A stretch of DNA of 64,000 nt from Lepidurus packardi (Eukaryota > Arthropoda > Branchiopoda > Notostraca > Triopsidae), in NCBI GenBank assembly GCA_023053545.1, contig JAKZAN010000004.1, forward strand, positions 11,562,235 to 11,626,234, written 5' to 3'. A program made the position numbers and the translations under genes. Shown piece by piece: positions 1-11,284 of the stretch. The notes beneath the pieces are model-generated. The model was not told where the DNA came from and did no database searches. It saw nothing but the letters and a program-made list of their open reading frames with translations. Position 1 is the first letter of the stretch. Every line of letters begins with the position of its first letter.

Positions 1-55
1 AGTGTCTAACGTCCGGTCTCTCCGCCAGCGAAAGTATTCCACCCACATTTGCATG
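1..55 (+). other. Putative 3' end of an upstream exon of the Toll-like receptor gene
   Basis: The first 55 bases are followed by GTAAGTAA at 56, a near-perfect splice donor. The last three bases before it (53-55) are ATG. A branch-like CTAATGAC at about 1019 with AGs at 1042-1043 and 1048-1049 could close an intron of about 1 kb in front of the receptor ORF. This would make the segment 5' UTR, or, if the ATG is used, the start of the coding sequence (an in-frame acceptor exists at 1231-1232, see findings). The splice sites are seen; that this exon belongs to the receptor is inference. Confidence 0.3.
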
Positions 56-1130
56 GTAAGTAATTACAAAACTGAACAAAGATTGTTTAATAGCGCATTT
101 CTTTCCAGGAGTTTTCTCTGTGCTTTAGGGTTATTGTGAGGCAATTAGAAAGTGGTTTACAGTGAAGTAAAGGGACTCCCGAGTGTCTCCTGTGTTGGTT
201 TGAAATGCATTCAAATGTGTGCAACTTTCGGTTAATGCCCGGTTAACAAAAACACAGACAACTGTCGAACAATTAGTTTCACGTTTAAACTGTACAGTGT
301 TTGTCTGCATGTTTGCGGTATTCTATAGCTTGTTACGGACTGGTACCGTTTACATTACCCTTTGAGGCATTACCGGTGTTGTTTCACGTGGAGTGACTGC
401 TGACTGTTATAATTCACCTTTTGGATTAATCTACTACTGAATGAATCCACACAAGGTAAAATCCTTTGTACTTCGTTTAATGCAAATATTAACTATCTTA
501 AGAAGTCCAAAGTACCAAATAATTTAATAAATGTTAAGTATTTTAATAAATATTAGATAATTTAATAATCACTAAACATTCCACTGATAAATATTAGATA
601 TCTTGATTTATTCAACATTCAACCTATGTTTTCCTAATTGTTTCTCTATATTTAATAAAGCAATGTCCAATATTTAACGTTTTAATAGATAATGTGTAAT
701 AGAAAACAATAATAAAACTAAAAAAGGATATTGTAATAGATAACAACGGTATAGGCAGTTAGCATGGGAAATTTCGAAAACACTAACACACACCAGTGCC
801 ATCTCTGAATGTTTCGCGTCACTAAGCTAGGGTATATGGAAGAGCCTTTAATCAAAACATTTAACAGCTATCGAATGTTATCTTAATATTAAAAGAAATA
901 TTATAAATATTAAGTACCTCAATGTATCAAAGGTTTGTTTAGATATAAGGATAAGGATTCCAGTCCAGTCCAAAGGATATCCTTTGGACTGGAATAATCA
1001 AAGATTCAACCTTCGTTTTCTAATGACTTTTAAGTATCGACAGAACCAGTTTTCACCATTTGCTGCTGACAAGACTAATGAGGGCTGCGCTGGCAAGAAA
1101 TGGATACTTTTTGCTATTCCTCCGTAGAAG
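56..1130 (+). other. Leader region or putative 5' intron of the receptor gene
   Basis: This AT-rich stretch has no coding sequence that I can recognise. Bases 480-720 are especially AT-rich with repeated TTTAATAAAT-like words. A 28-bp perfect palindrome lies at 965-992 (separate entry). An out-of-frame ATG at 1100 in good context (GAAATGG) opens a 115-codon reading frame that overlaps the receptor start. If this stretch is transcribed as leader, that ATG would act as an overlapping upstream ORF and lower translation from 1131. Confidence 0.35.
965..992. repeat. 28-bp perfect palindrome upstream of the receptor ORF
   Basis: Two 14-base arms meet at the central ATAT around 978-979 (left arm CCAGTCCAAAGGAT). 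Every position pairs. It lies about 140 bases before the ATG at 1131. It could be a dimeric protein-binding site, a snap-back hairpin in a 5' UTR, or the remnant of a small foldback element. Confidence 0.85.
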
Positions 1131-3950
1131 ATGCTAAAAAGCAAGTCTGTATCAGCATGGGGCAGCTGGTCCAGGTCCCCGCTACTACCATGGATGGGGC
1201 TAGCGACGACCTTCAACTCGCCTTCGCAACAGCAGCGACGACCTTCAACTCACCCAACTCAAGTGTGCCATTTCCTCATCGGCCTGCTCTTCTTTGGCTG
1301 GGTCACCAGCATCAGTCCCTGGTCCGGAGTGGACGGCAAAGAACTACAGACCAAACTGGCTGCGGCTCATCAAAGCGAAGAGAACTTTTTGTCCCAGACC
1401 AAGTTTGTGTACCGGAACGCCAACAGCGATTGTGCGTGCTGGCTTAACAATCGCGAAAGCATCACCTGCCGCGGCAAAGGCTGCAGCCAAGTCCCGCGCA
1501 ATCTGAGTATTCCCACTTCGGGCAAACTCAAGATCGTCGGGACGGAAATTGCCGCTCTGCGACCGGGCGACTTCCGCGGTTACGAGCAGCTCGTCGATCT
1601 GCAGATGGATAGCAACGAAATCGCCAGTATCCAGCCGGGGACGTTCCAAAACTTGGGCCATTTGCTCAACCTCAGCATGTCGTTCAATCATCTCGCGACC
1701 CTCGAACCCCATGTCTTTATGGGTCTGGTTAACCTCAGATGGCTGCGCCTATCCAAAAACAGCTTCGTGAACCTCAGCGAGATCGTGCATACCTTAATCC
1801 CCAACATTCTACCCAATCTAAAACAGCTCAATCTAGCCGAAAACGCGTTCGGGAAGATCGACCAGGAAGATTTCTACAAGCTGCGGTACTCCAAGCTGGA
1901 AAGCCTGGATTTGAGTAACTGTGCCTTGACGAGCATCCACCCCCGAGCCTTGTTACCCTTGAAAGCCCTCACCCGATTGGTCCTCAAAGAAAACACGATG
2001 GAGAACGGGACGTTGGCCGACCTCATGTCGGTTTTGAAGAACAGTTCGCTCCAGATTCTAGACATTTCCCGCTCCGGGTTCACGGGCAATCCGCCCCGGC
2101 GACTCATGGAAGTCCTGGCGGGGTCGAACGTCACCGAGTTGAATTTAGCCTTCAACACCTTGACGCAACTCAACAACAGGACGTTTCCGTTCATGCCCAA
2201 GATCCGGACGCTGAATCTGTACCAGTGCGGCATCTACGTCATTGCCAACAGTACTTTCTCGGCGCTGCCCAATTTGCGGGTACTAAACCTGGGTAAGAAT
2301 ACGTTGGTGGGACTCCCCAAAGCTATTTTGTCCACACTGCCCCATCTGGAGGTGCTGGACCTGAGTGGTAACTCGCGTGGCAGGGAGGAAGAGGAAGAAG
2401 GAGGCTCCACGGCAGGAGGCGAGTTTGAACTCGCGGACCGGAACTTCCAGTTGAGCACTCGCCTCAAGTATTTGGACTTGTCCCATACCAACGTGGGCAT
2501 CGTCTCCGTTAATGCCTTTCAAGGGCTCTCCAGTCTAGTGGAGTTGGACCTGGGCAATTGTTCCATTTATCGACTGGAGCCGCTCGCCTTCACTTGGCTG
2601 ACTTCCCTGCAACTGCTCCGCATGGAGGGTAATCCCTTCGAGTACCAGAACTTCAGCCGGAAGACCTTCAAAGGCTTACGACAGCTCCAGCGCCTCTATT
2701 TGGACAATTGCAGGATCGCCAACTTTTCCGAAGACGGCGTTTTCGCCGAAATGCCCAAGTTGGTCTTTGTCAGTCTGAGGCAGAATCATTTGACGACGCT
2801 GGATGCCAATCCTTTCTGGCGCGCGACTAGTTTGCAAGTAGTCGACCTGTCGCAAAACTTCCTTCGCGCTTGGGAGGAACGCGTGTTTGAGTATTCGCCC
2901 AATTTGCAGGAGCTGGTGCTCAGGGACAATAAGATATCGACCGTGACGACGGCCATGGGGCTAGATTTCGGCAACTTGAGTCGGGTGGAACTATCGGACA
3001 ATCCCATGGATTGCGATTGCCATCTGAGCATACTCAGGGACATGATTTGGCCCTTAACGAACGACTCGTCAGATCCCCAGCAAGAGCACAACAATGCCAG
3101 TGCGAGTGGGCTCAGGTCGATCAACACAGAGTACTGCTACTCTCCCGATGAATGGAGGTTGAAACGCATGGTTGACTTCCTAAAGTCTTTGGATTCCACC
3201 GGAGCTGATGCCACGGATTGTCGTGACACGGTGGAAGGAGGAGGAGGAAGGAGTTTGTATTATTACTGGGGCCCCATTATTAGCGTGGTGGTAGTATTGG
3301 TTCTTGTCGCTTTTATTGTGGTGGTGGGGTATAAACTGCGTTGGTACTTTCGTTATTGGCTGTTTTTGTTGCGGCTCCGGCGCCATCGCCTGCGGCATTC
3401 GCCCTCGGCGAGTTCGACTACGGCAGCGACAGCTGCTACGGCGGCCGAGGGGAGCACTACGTGCCCCGTCCAGGAAGACAGTTATGCCTATGATGCCTTC
3501 GTATCGTATAGCAATCAAGATCAAGCGTTTGTAGCTCGCCTAGTTTCCATGTTGGAAAATGCCGAACCCTATTTTCGATTGTGCGTCTTTGAGCGCGATT
3601 TCACTGCCGGTACCATTTTAAATGAGTGTATTCTTGAAAGTATTGCCTCTAGTCGCAAGGTGATTTTGTTGCTCAGTGACAGCTTCACTCGCTCTCAGTG
3701 GTGCTTGTGGGAGCTGCATTTGGCACAGCATAGTCTGATTGAAGAGAAACGGGAAGGATTGATATTGATTAAATTGGGCGATCTCAAAACTGTTAATATT
3801 ACGCCAACACTGCGTTATCTCATGCGGACGAGGATCTATCTGGAGTGGGACGATGGCGCCGATATTCAAAGGCAACGGCTGTTTTGGACGCGCCTGCGCA
3901 GTGCTTTGGTGAGACCGGCCAAGCAATTTTCCATCCCCAGAATTGTCTAA
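1131..3950 (+). CDS. Toll-like receptor, single-cysteine-cluster type, intronless coding region
   Basis: The 939-residue type I membrane receptor is read in one exon. A hydrophobic stretch at residues 45-62 is the probable signal peptide. Cysteines from C101 onwards form an N-terminal LRR cap. About 19-20 leucine-rich repeats fill residues 130-620, with an acidic glycine-rich insertion at about 413-430. One C-terminal LRR cap with CxC (C628, C630) lies next to the membrane. The transmembrane helix is at about 713-735, followed by a basic stretch. The TIR domain spans about 783-925: box 1 YDAFVSYS at 787, box 2 RDFTAG at 822-827, box 3 FW at 918-919. TIR domains recruit MyD88-like adaptors. 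There is no second, internal cysteine cap pair, so this is the single-cluster architecture of vertebrate TLRs and Drosophila Toll-9, not that of classical Toll. The long 44-residue region before the hydrophobic core is unusual for a signal peptide; M22 (1194) or an upstream exon may supply the true start. Ligand unknown. Confidence 0.93.
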   Translation: MLKSKSVSAWGSWSRSPLLPWMGLATTFNSPSQQQRRPSTHPTQVCHFLIGLLFFGWVTSISPWSGVDGKELQTKLAAAHQSEENFLSQTKFVYRNANSDCACWLNNRESITCRGKGCSQVPRNLSIPTSGKLKIVGTEIAALRPGDFRGYEQLVDLQMDSNEIASIQPGTFQNLGHLLNLSMSFNHLATLEPHVFMGLVNLRWLRLSKNSFVNLSEIVHTLIPNILPNLKQLNLAENAFGKIDQEDFYKLRYSKLESLDLSNCALTSIHPRALLPLKALTRLVLKENTMENGTLADLMSVLKNSSLQILDISRSGFTGNPPRRLMEVLAGSNVTELNLAFNTLTQLNNRTFPFMPKIRTLNLYQCGIYVIANSTFSALPNLRVLNLGKNTLVGLPKAILSTLPHLEVLDLSGNSRGREEEEEGGSTAGGEFELADRNFQLSTRLKYLDLSHTNVGIVSVNAFQGLSSLVELDLGNCSIYRLEPLAFTWLTSLQLLRMEGNPFEYQNFSRKTFKGLRQLQRLYLDNCRIANFSEDGVFAEMPKLVFVSLRQNHLTTLDANPFWRATSLQVVDLSQNFLRAWEERVFEYSPNLQELVLRDNKISTVTTAMGLDFGNLSRVELSDNPMDCDCHLSILRDMIWPLTNDSSDPQQEHNNASASGLRSINTEYCYSPDEWRLKRMVDFLKSLDSTGADATDCRDTVEGGGGRSLYYYWGPIISVVVVLVLVAFIVVVGYKLRWYFRYWLFLLRLRRHRLRHSPSASSTTAATAATAAEGSTTCPVQEDSYAYDAFVSYSNQDQAFVARLVSMLENAEPYFRLCVFERDFTAGTILNECILESIASSRKVILLLSDSFTRSQWCLWELHLAQHSLIEEKREGLILIKLGDLKTVNITPTLRYLMRTRIYLEWDDGADIQRQRLFWTRLRSALVRPAKQFSIPRIV

Positions 3951-4113
3951 AATTAATTTATGAGGCGGCAATTAAGTGCAAACATACCAAGCAAAGGCTT
4001 TTCTCTGGTTTATTGTACGGGGCCTTTTTTTTATATCGCAACGTTGATTGACACATCATAAAAACACAAAAGCCGGTGACATTACTTTGTTCTTTCACAT
4101 GTATGAAAAGGAA

Positions 4114-4119
4114 AATAAA
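4114..4119 (+). terminator. Poly(A) signal AATAAA of the receptor gene
   Basis: A canonical AATAAA lies 164 bases after the TAA stop at 3948-3950, which would give a short 3' UTR of roughly 185 bases. It is the first perfect hexamer after the stop. Confidence 0.6.
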
Positions 4120-4139
4120 ATACAAAAAAGAAACCCCTG

Positions 4140-7100
4140 CCTTATTGTTTAAAAGATCTTCGAGATAATCATCAATCTGCTCAAGTGTTTTTCCTGACCA
4201 ATCTGACCATATAAGGTCATTGAGGGTATTATATCTACCATATCTTTCTACAGAATTCTTCCGGCTTTGTTTATGTTTATATTGGAGCGTGAACCTCGAG
4301 TGCTTTTCATTGCTGGGTTGTTTACAACATGGGTTACTTAGCTTTTACTATACTTAATGCATATTTTCCCCTGCGGCTTTTACTACAGCTAGTTAATTAA
4401 TCTTAGACCCTGCAATCGTCAAGAGAATTCTTATGCATATCTAATTCTAAGACAAAATATGCCATTCTGCGGCCAAAAAAGACCAAACTAACCATAATTT
4501 AGTCTTTAACTGATGGCTATTATTCATGTAAGGTTAATTAAGTTATTATGACTCCAGTGCGGAAATATGAACATCGGAGTTCATTTGCCTATATTTCAGG
4601 AGCTAATTTTCTCTAACGCAACACAATGCGTAACGGCTAGTATCATAAAAGACGCACCACGGTAATCAGATTAAAGGGATTTAGCCTTTAATAATTCTCC
4701 TTGACTTAATTTATAAATGCTTTAATATTCTTATGGCCTTCCGCTGCATTATCTTTTATATTACCGCTCCATGCCTCCAAGTAATAAAAATATAGGAATA
4801 AATAATATGGAAATTCGAACTGCATTTGGTACCGTTAGATGGCCGTTGGCTTGGCGGCAGTTTGACTGAAACGTTCGCTAAGAAGGCAACCATGACAGTC
4901 GCAGTGCTTTCGTGCGGTAAAAACCGACTTCGAAGATTGCAATCTGCAAATTTCCTTAAGTTAAAGGGTTTTACTTAGTGCTTAGTCATACAGTGATGGC
5001 CTATTGACTTCCCTTGGCGTTATTTCGCCATTCCCAAGGTAAACTATATACTTTGACTTGTGATTTACTAAATAATCTTCCACAAGTAATTTTTATTAAC
5101 CATTAATAGGAAACTATGCTTTCCCCATTCCTCGTCTTTGGTCAAGTCTACCAGTGATCATATTCCTGTGAGTAATTACCCTCAAACAGTTTACGTAAGT
5201 CACAATTTTCTTAGCTTTCTTAAGCTTAATACTGTTCTTCTCCCCATTTATTGCATATAATTCAGGGGCAAATGACGCCGCAAAATCACTTTTATTTACC
5301 CCAAGACTGTACTAGCCAGACAAGGAAGCAAGCAAGGAAGTGACTTAATTCGCCCTACTTTCATGCGCGTTTTTACTAGCACATGTCCTACACATTCTCA
5401 AGCTTATTTGATTTATTCGCCCAGATGAATTTCCAAGGTTTAAGTAGGAAATTCCCTTCGACTTTTATACCCCAAACCGTTTTTTCTCCTTTCCGTTCTA
5501 GTTGCAGTATTTGAAGGTAGAGAGAGCAGAGTAAGGAGCACAAGACCGGAAAAGCTCCAAGTTACTGCGACCGCATAAAACACTGGAGCAAATAGGCCTA
5601 TAAAATCTTCGAATGCGATGTCTGATAACGGTGACGGGTAGTCAAGTTCTGCTGCAGCTTCGGAGCAAAACGCCTTATCAAACCCAGACAGTCGTGAATA
5701 AAACGAGCGCCAGTTTTGGGCTCCACGAGAGAAAAAAAAGGGAACACTTGCCATTTGCGATGCAAGCAACCATGTCAGGGCATCTCTAGCTCCCATTTAG
5801 GGTCAGTTGCAAAGACCTAAAAGACCGAAGATGAAAAAAAGGTCTTGCATCTGATATCAAACATGGCCCCGGACGTGTAATTACATCTCTACATGTTCCC
5901 ATGGGCCTTTTCCTTCTGCCCCATACACGTACCCCTAAAGAAAGAATAAGAGAAGAAGGAGAAAACCTTAGCAAACCAAGACATTTTGCGATCTAACCAA
6001 CTTTTGTCCATTTTCTCTCTTCTTTGTCTGATGTCTCTCTCGGACTGCGACTTTTTCTCTCCTCGAGACCACTATTTATGAAACGCGAGGAACTTGAGCT
6101 TGTTTATATAAGTTTGGGTCCTTTTTTATTTTATTTTTTTATTTATTACTTTTTATTTATTTTTTTATTTATTACTTTTAATTTATTTTTATTGTGTTTA
6201 TTATTCCCTATTTATCCTAGAACTCTCCAGCGTAGATGAACTGAACTGAACTAAGTTGACAAACTGGCAGGAAATCCGAAGAATTTCTTTCTTTATGTTG
6301 TCTGCAAATAGATCCGATCTTCATTCTTCTTCGCATCTGCCAATGCACTGTCAATGCATGCAGTACTTACCTTCCACATTTGCAAAAGGCTGGAAAGTCG
6401 GAAACGCTCGGATTTCCCTACAGCAAGCTCTATAATGCTGCAGCAAGCCAGCAAGCAAGCAAGTTGCTCTGGGAAGCTTAATCGCTTTAATGAGTCGCTT
6501 CTCCGATTGCCAGCCAACGCCAAAAGCCCCTTTTCGCCTTATCCTCATTACCAATATTGACTTGCGAAAGCTTTTGGAGCTTTTCTTTGTCTCTTTCCTT
6601 CGGAGGTCGGTACGCCGTACCGTACAGCAGATTCTCGCGTTCCCACCAAGCTTTACCACCGATTTCTACTCAAGAAAGGGCCTTATAGTCACTGTCCAGT
6701 TCAGCCACTTCATCCAGTTCTTCCAGTTCATGCGGACACATTTTGGTCCAATGGGACGTTGGAAATTTCCCAGAAGTACCGCTATCTAAGTAAAGGCAAT
6801 AATAATAAGGACACTTGATGGTTTTTCAAGCTTGGGTATGGGTGTGTTTACTGTTTAAGCAAACGCTTGTCGATTGTGTTTGCACAGCCGTTCACCGGGT
6901 CCACGTGTGTGGCAGATTCTAACGAGTTTCGGGGGCTTTTGAAGGCATTTTGGAGGGGTTTTGACAACCCGCTTGCCTCTTATGTGCGGGTTTCCTTCTG
7001 TGAGATTGTCTGAACTCGGGTGGATCGTGTTAAGGGAAGAGAGTAAGAGTCATAAAAATCGTTGTCGTGGACTGAATCGGATCCTTTTGCTCTATAGCAG

Positions 7101-9920
7101 AGACATGTACACACTCGCACGTGGATGTATACGGGAGGCTGTGTTTTTCCCGACGTACCGTATTACCCTGCATGTGTTGAACCGGTTATGGGCAAATACA
7201 GCAGGCACACGTTCGCAGATGGTCTAATTTCCTATACCCATGTCGGTGTTTTCTTTCGGAGGGTGCCGTAAAACTGGCAGCAATTTCCAACTTATCGGCG
7301 CACGATTAGCCCAATTATGCGACCAGCTTCCAGTACCAGCGTTCGTTGGTATGGAAGGAAGCCTGTAGTAAAGACTTGGTTTGGGAAATGTGTGCCAAGT
7401 TTTTGCCAGCAATCGTTTTTTACTTTCTTAGAATAGAAAATTTCTATTGAATTTGCTCTGGAACTGCACTGGGGCGCACCGAGTGCAGGTATATTCTATT
7501 CTAGTAGCGCACCAGTGCACCCTAAGTGTGCACCAGTACGCACCGAGTGCGCACCCTAGGATTCCAGTGGTGCACTCTGCACTGGTGCCTAGTTATGCAA
7601 GCCTCCTTAAATCATTCCAAAAACGAAGTCGTATATCCAAAAAGAAAAAAAAAATATAGTGCTTTACTGGTCACTTTTTCAACCATCTTTAGAGCCCATA
7701 GGCATGTAGGAAGTGTTAACGAAAAGATCGTGCGTTTGATCTTCTATAACGCAAGGTCTATATTTATCTTGCGGCTTGAAGTTGATGATGGAAAGAAAGT
7801 CCGTCATTCCTTTTCATTGCCTTTGCTTCAGTTAAGAAGTTATGGAAGGAAAAGTTCTGGGAACTGTGTATTGCCTTTTTTTATTTTATTTTTTTTAAGT
7901 AGATGCGTGTACAGTACATACGTGTCGTAGGCGTCATATGGCTTCGACACCTTGTCAGAACCCTCTACAGTAGATAAATTATAGTTCTCGGACGACAAAA
8001 AGAAGGAAAGGAGGTGTGGTGCAATCCTTACAACTGCCATTGCCATCCCACCACACGCTGAGTACTTCTATCTTCCAAAAGTTTACTTTTTTTGTTGTTA
8101 TTTCCTGCCCTCAATTCAAAAACTCCAGAAAGAGTAAGCCCACATTTCCATCATTATTCGTTTCCCGGATATGTATTAGGTATACCGTTTAAATAGCCTT
8201 AGCCTTTAGCTTGAGTTGACTTGATAGTATTGCAAGGATTGTGAACTTTCCTTAAGATTTCTTGAAGTTGCGCCTTTCCGTGTCCTATCATCCTTGGGGA
8301 AATTTGAGTGAGCTCCTGTGTCATGACGGAGTGGAGATGTGTAGGAGCAACCACTAAAAAATCGTACACTTTGTATAAAAGCTTTTCTCAAAAAAATACG
8401 GGATTTGTCACCACGCAGAAGGATGAGGAAATTTCAAGTGGAAATCATAAATATGGATCATATTGATAGTTGGCACTTGATTGCTGAACAGACATGATGG
8501 ACAGATATGATCGAAATGCCGAAAATAACCAGAAAAACGAATCCCCCCCAAATTTATTTTTCGCATTATTTTTATTTTAATTTATTGAACCAAGCTTTAC
8601 AAAGGTTTAAAGCTTGGAATATCTTTTAGAACTTTTGGATCGGAATCTAATTTTAGAAGAGCTTCTTACCTATCGTATTATTATGAGCAATTAGGGTCAC
8701 TTTAATTCCTTAATTCTTTGAATTTCCCATATTTAATTTTAGAATTGCGTCTTGTAGTACCTATCTGGACCAAGGTGCTTTGGCTTTTGAGGTGCGTCTG
8801 GTTAATGAGGAACAGTTTCCTTCCCTTCACGCGTGACAGGGTAAATGGGATTTAATGAGAAGAGTCGTTTAGCACTGTCATTCATACACCCTACGTAAAA
8901 GCCTAAGTTTAGCCTCGCTCCCCCTTGATCTCTCAGCCTCTTCAAGTCACAGTACTTCTCTCGGTGCTTCTTCTCCCAAAGCTCTAAAGTGAAAAGCCCT
9001 AAGAGGTTTCTCGCACTTCCGCCTGCTTTCCAACTTGTGCTCTGCTTTGGCTCGGCTTTTGGGTCTCAAATGGGAGGGGGAGTGAGATAAGATGCTCCTA
9101 ATTAGTAAGGACGTAAAATGGTGTAAAGTGAGAATGTGAAATTGGGCTCAAGAATGCTCAAGAATGAAGACTTGTAAGGCCAAAATTGTGTCACTCGGGG
9201 TAGGAAATTTGGAATTTGGGAATTTATATTTAGAGCGTTAGTAGCGGTTAGGAAAAACAGGGAACTTGTGTGTGGATATGGGGGTTTACTGTCTATACAG
9301 ATATACACACACAAACTTGATCTTACACTAGAAATATACTCGGCAGAAGGAGACGGATAGGGTTTTTGTTAAGTCCGTGTGCATTGGGCGGTTTTTTTGG
9401 CCCAAAGCTTTGACAAGCACTTGAGCTTTGTGCACCAGGTGTGTGTTGGTTCACTGGTCCTAATAGATGTTTAAACGTGAGAGAAGAGGCATTGCTAGGG
9501 ATTGTCAAGTGGTAGCAAAAAACAGACCACTTCTTCTACTTCGCCAGGGAATTTTTTGGGGGAACGAAATCCGAGAAGTTTTTCTTCCCTTTTTTTGAGG
9601 TTTCGTGTTTTCGGCTCGGTTTCCTCTTGGCAAATGACCTAAAGAGCAAAAGGATTCCTTGGTTACTTTGCCATGATCTAGAAAAACAAAAATAACACGA
9701 ATCTGAATCAAGATTTCAGCCCTTGTTGGTAAATTCATTGGAGTTCAAGCGACCGGCCTTTCCAGTAAGGCCAGGCCGGGAGTTGAAGCGTTTCTTCGGC
9801 CTGCAAAGGAAGGGCTTTACTAAAGGACAGGCGAAGGTTCCGTTAATCGCGAGAGTGAACTTGTAAACAGTTGCAGGACAAACCGTGACTCATCCGGTAA
9901 GTCCGGCTTGATGTTACTTG
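4140..9920. other. Intergenic region without recognisable genes
   Basis: I see no gene here. Open frames exist, such as 5440-5796 on the minus strand (118 codons), but none shows a domain I recognise or a convincing exon structure. A T-rich ATTT run lies at 6120-6200, and a cluster of GCACC motifs lies at 7465-7589 (own entry). Confidence 0.5.
7465..7589. repeat. Cluster of GCACC/GGTGC half-sites
   Basis: In about 125 bases the words GCACCGAGTGC, GCACCAGTGC and GCACTGGTGC recur, in both direct and inverted arrangement, around otherwise unrelated spacers. No other part of the window has this word at such density. It may be a degenerate minisatellite or a cluster of binding sites. Confidence 0.6.
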
Positions 9921-9923
9921 TGC

Positions 9924-10760
9924 TCGGTAACGGGACTTCGTAGTAGTATTCCCATTCAAGAATGAAAGTGACCGATATTCCTTGTTACGTCACGCCGGTC
10001 TTGTAGCGTTACTCCGGCCTGCTTTGCCCGAGAAACGATCTAGACAGCTCGACCGAACGAACGGTGCGCTTGGCCGGCGTTCGTAGCGTTACTTCGGCTT
10101 GCGCTCTCTTCGTCCGGGGAACTTTCTTCGGGAGGCGGGCGGGGCAGGATACGTTTTTATTTCGTTTCGGGTTCTATTATTGCAACTCTCTTTCTTGAGA
10201 GTTCGGTAAGGGGACTTCATAGTAGTATTCCCACTCAAGAATGAAAGTGACCGATATTCCTTGTTACGTCACGCCGGTCTTGTAGCGTTACTCCGGCCTG
10301 CTTTGCCCGAGAAACGATCTAGACAGCTCGACCGAACGAACGGTGCGCTTGGCCGGCGTTCGTAGCGTTACTTCGGCTTGCGCTCTCTTCGTCCGGGGAA
10401 CTTTCTTCGGGAGGCGGGCGGGGCAGGATACGTTTTTTTTCGTTTCGGGTTCTATTATTGCAACTCTCTTTTCAGGGAATTTGAGAGTTCGGTAAGGGGA
10501 CTTCATAGTAGTATTCCCATTCAAGAATGAAAGTGACCGATATTCCTTGTTACGTCAGGCCGGTCTTGTAGCGTTACTCCGGCCTGCTTTGCCCGAGAAA
10601 CGATCTAGACAGCTCCACCGAACGAACGGTGCGCTTGGCCCGCATTCGTAGCGTTACTTCGGCTTGCGCTCTCTTCGCTCGGGGAACTTTCTGCGGGAGG
10701 CGGGCGGGGCAGGATACGTTTTTATTTCGTTTCGGGTTCTATTATTGCAATTCTCTTTCT
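9924..10760. repeat. Three tandem copies of a 279-286-bp GC-rich unit
   Basis: Units begin at 9924, 10203 and 10489 with TCGGTAAGGGGACTTC-like sequence and are more than 90 percent alike by eye. Each carries two copies of the TAGCGTTACTYCGG core (for example at 10003 and 10083), a TTACGTCA word and a GGCGGGCGGGGCAGG tract. Small indels in the T-run and before GAGAGTTCGG distinguish the copies, so the array formed fairly recently. Confidence 0.92.
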
Positions 10761-11284
10761 TGTTAGGTGTATTCAAGCTAGTGTAAATGAGACGTGACAG
10801 TCTTCCTTAGTTCCTTGGCACCCATTATGGCCAACAATTTGGTTTTACATATACCAAAACAGGAAAAGAAACTATATGCAAAGTGAGAAACACTTACGAC
10901 ACGTTTCCGTAGGCAAGGTTACGTTATGGTTTAGGCATGTATTAAAGTAGGGGAATTATTACTGCCAGCCTAGCATACAAAAGGTCTGAAAAAGAAGCGA
11001 TAAGGGGGAGAAACATAGAACTAACAAAAATAAAACATAAGGTATATCCAGAAAACAAGAGCGGCTTAAGGACTGATGACACATTGTTGTAAAAAAATAC
11101 ATAAAAAAAAAAGGTTGTGACATGGTTTGGGCGGGGATGCTCTAGGCATGCACACCTGGGAACTTGAGTATTACTATTATAGTAGCTGAGTTGTCTCTTC
11201 TACGGTCCAAAATTACTACTTGTTAGCCTCTAAAAGTAGGCCGTTTTTTTTTCTTTTTCCTGTCTCATTATTTATTTTTTTACT

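Noticed and set aside
1100-1447. 115-codon frame overlapping the TLR start as a separate gene
   Set aside because: It overlaps the TLR frame, has no domain, and is better treated as a possible upstream ORF.
5440-5796. 118-codon minus-strand open frame with a hydrophobic stretch
   Set aside because: No recognisable domain, no neighbouring exon or promoter signs; length is not rare in 64 kb.
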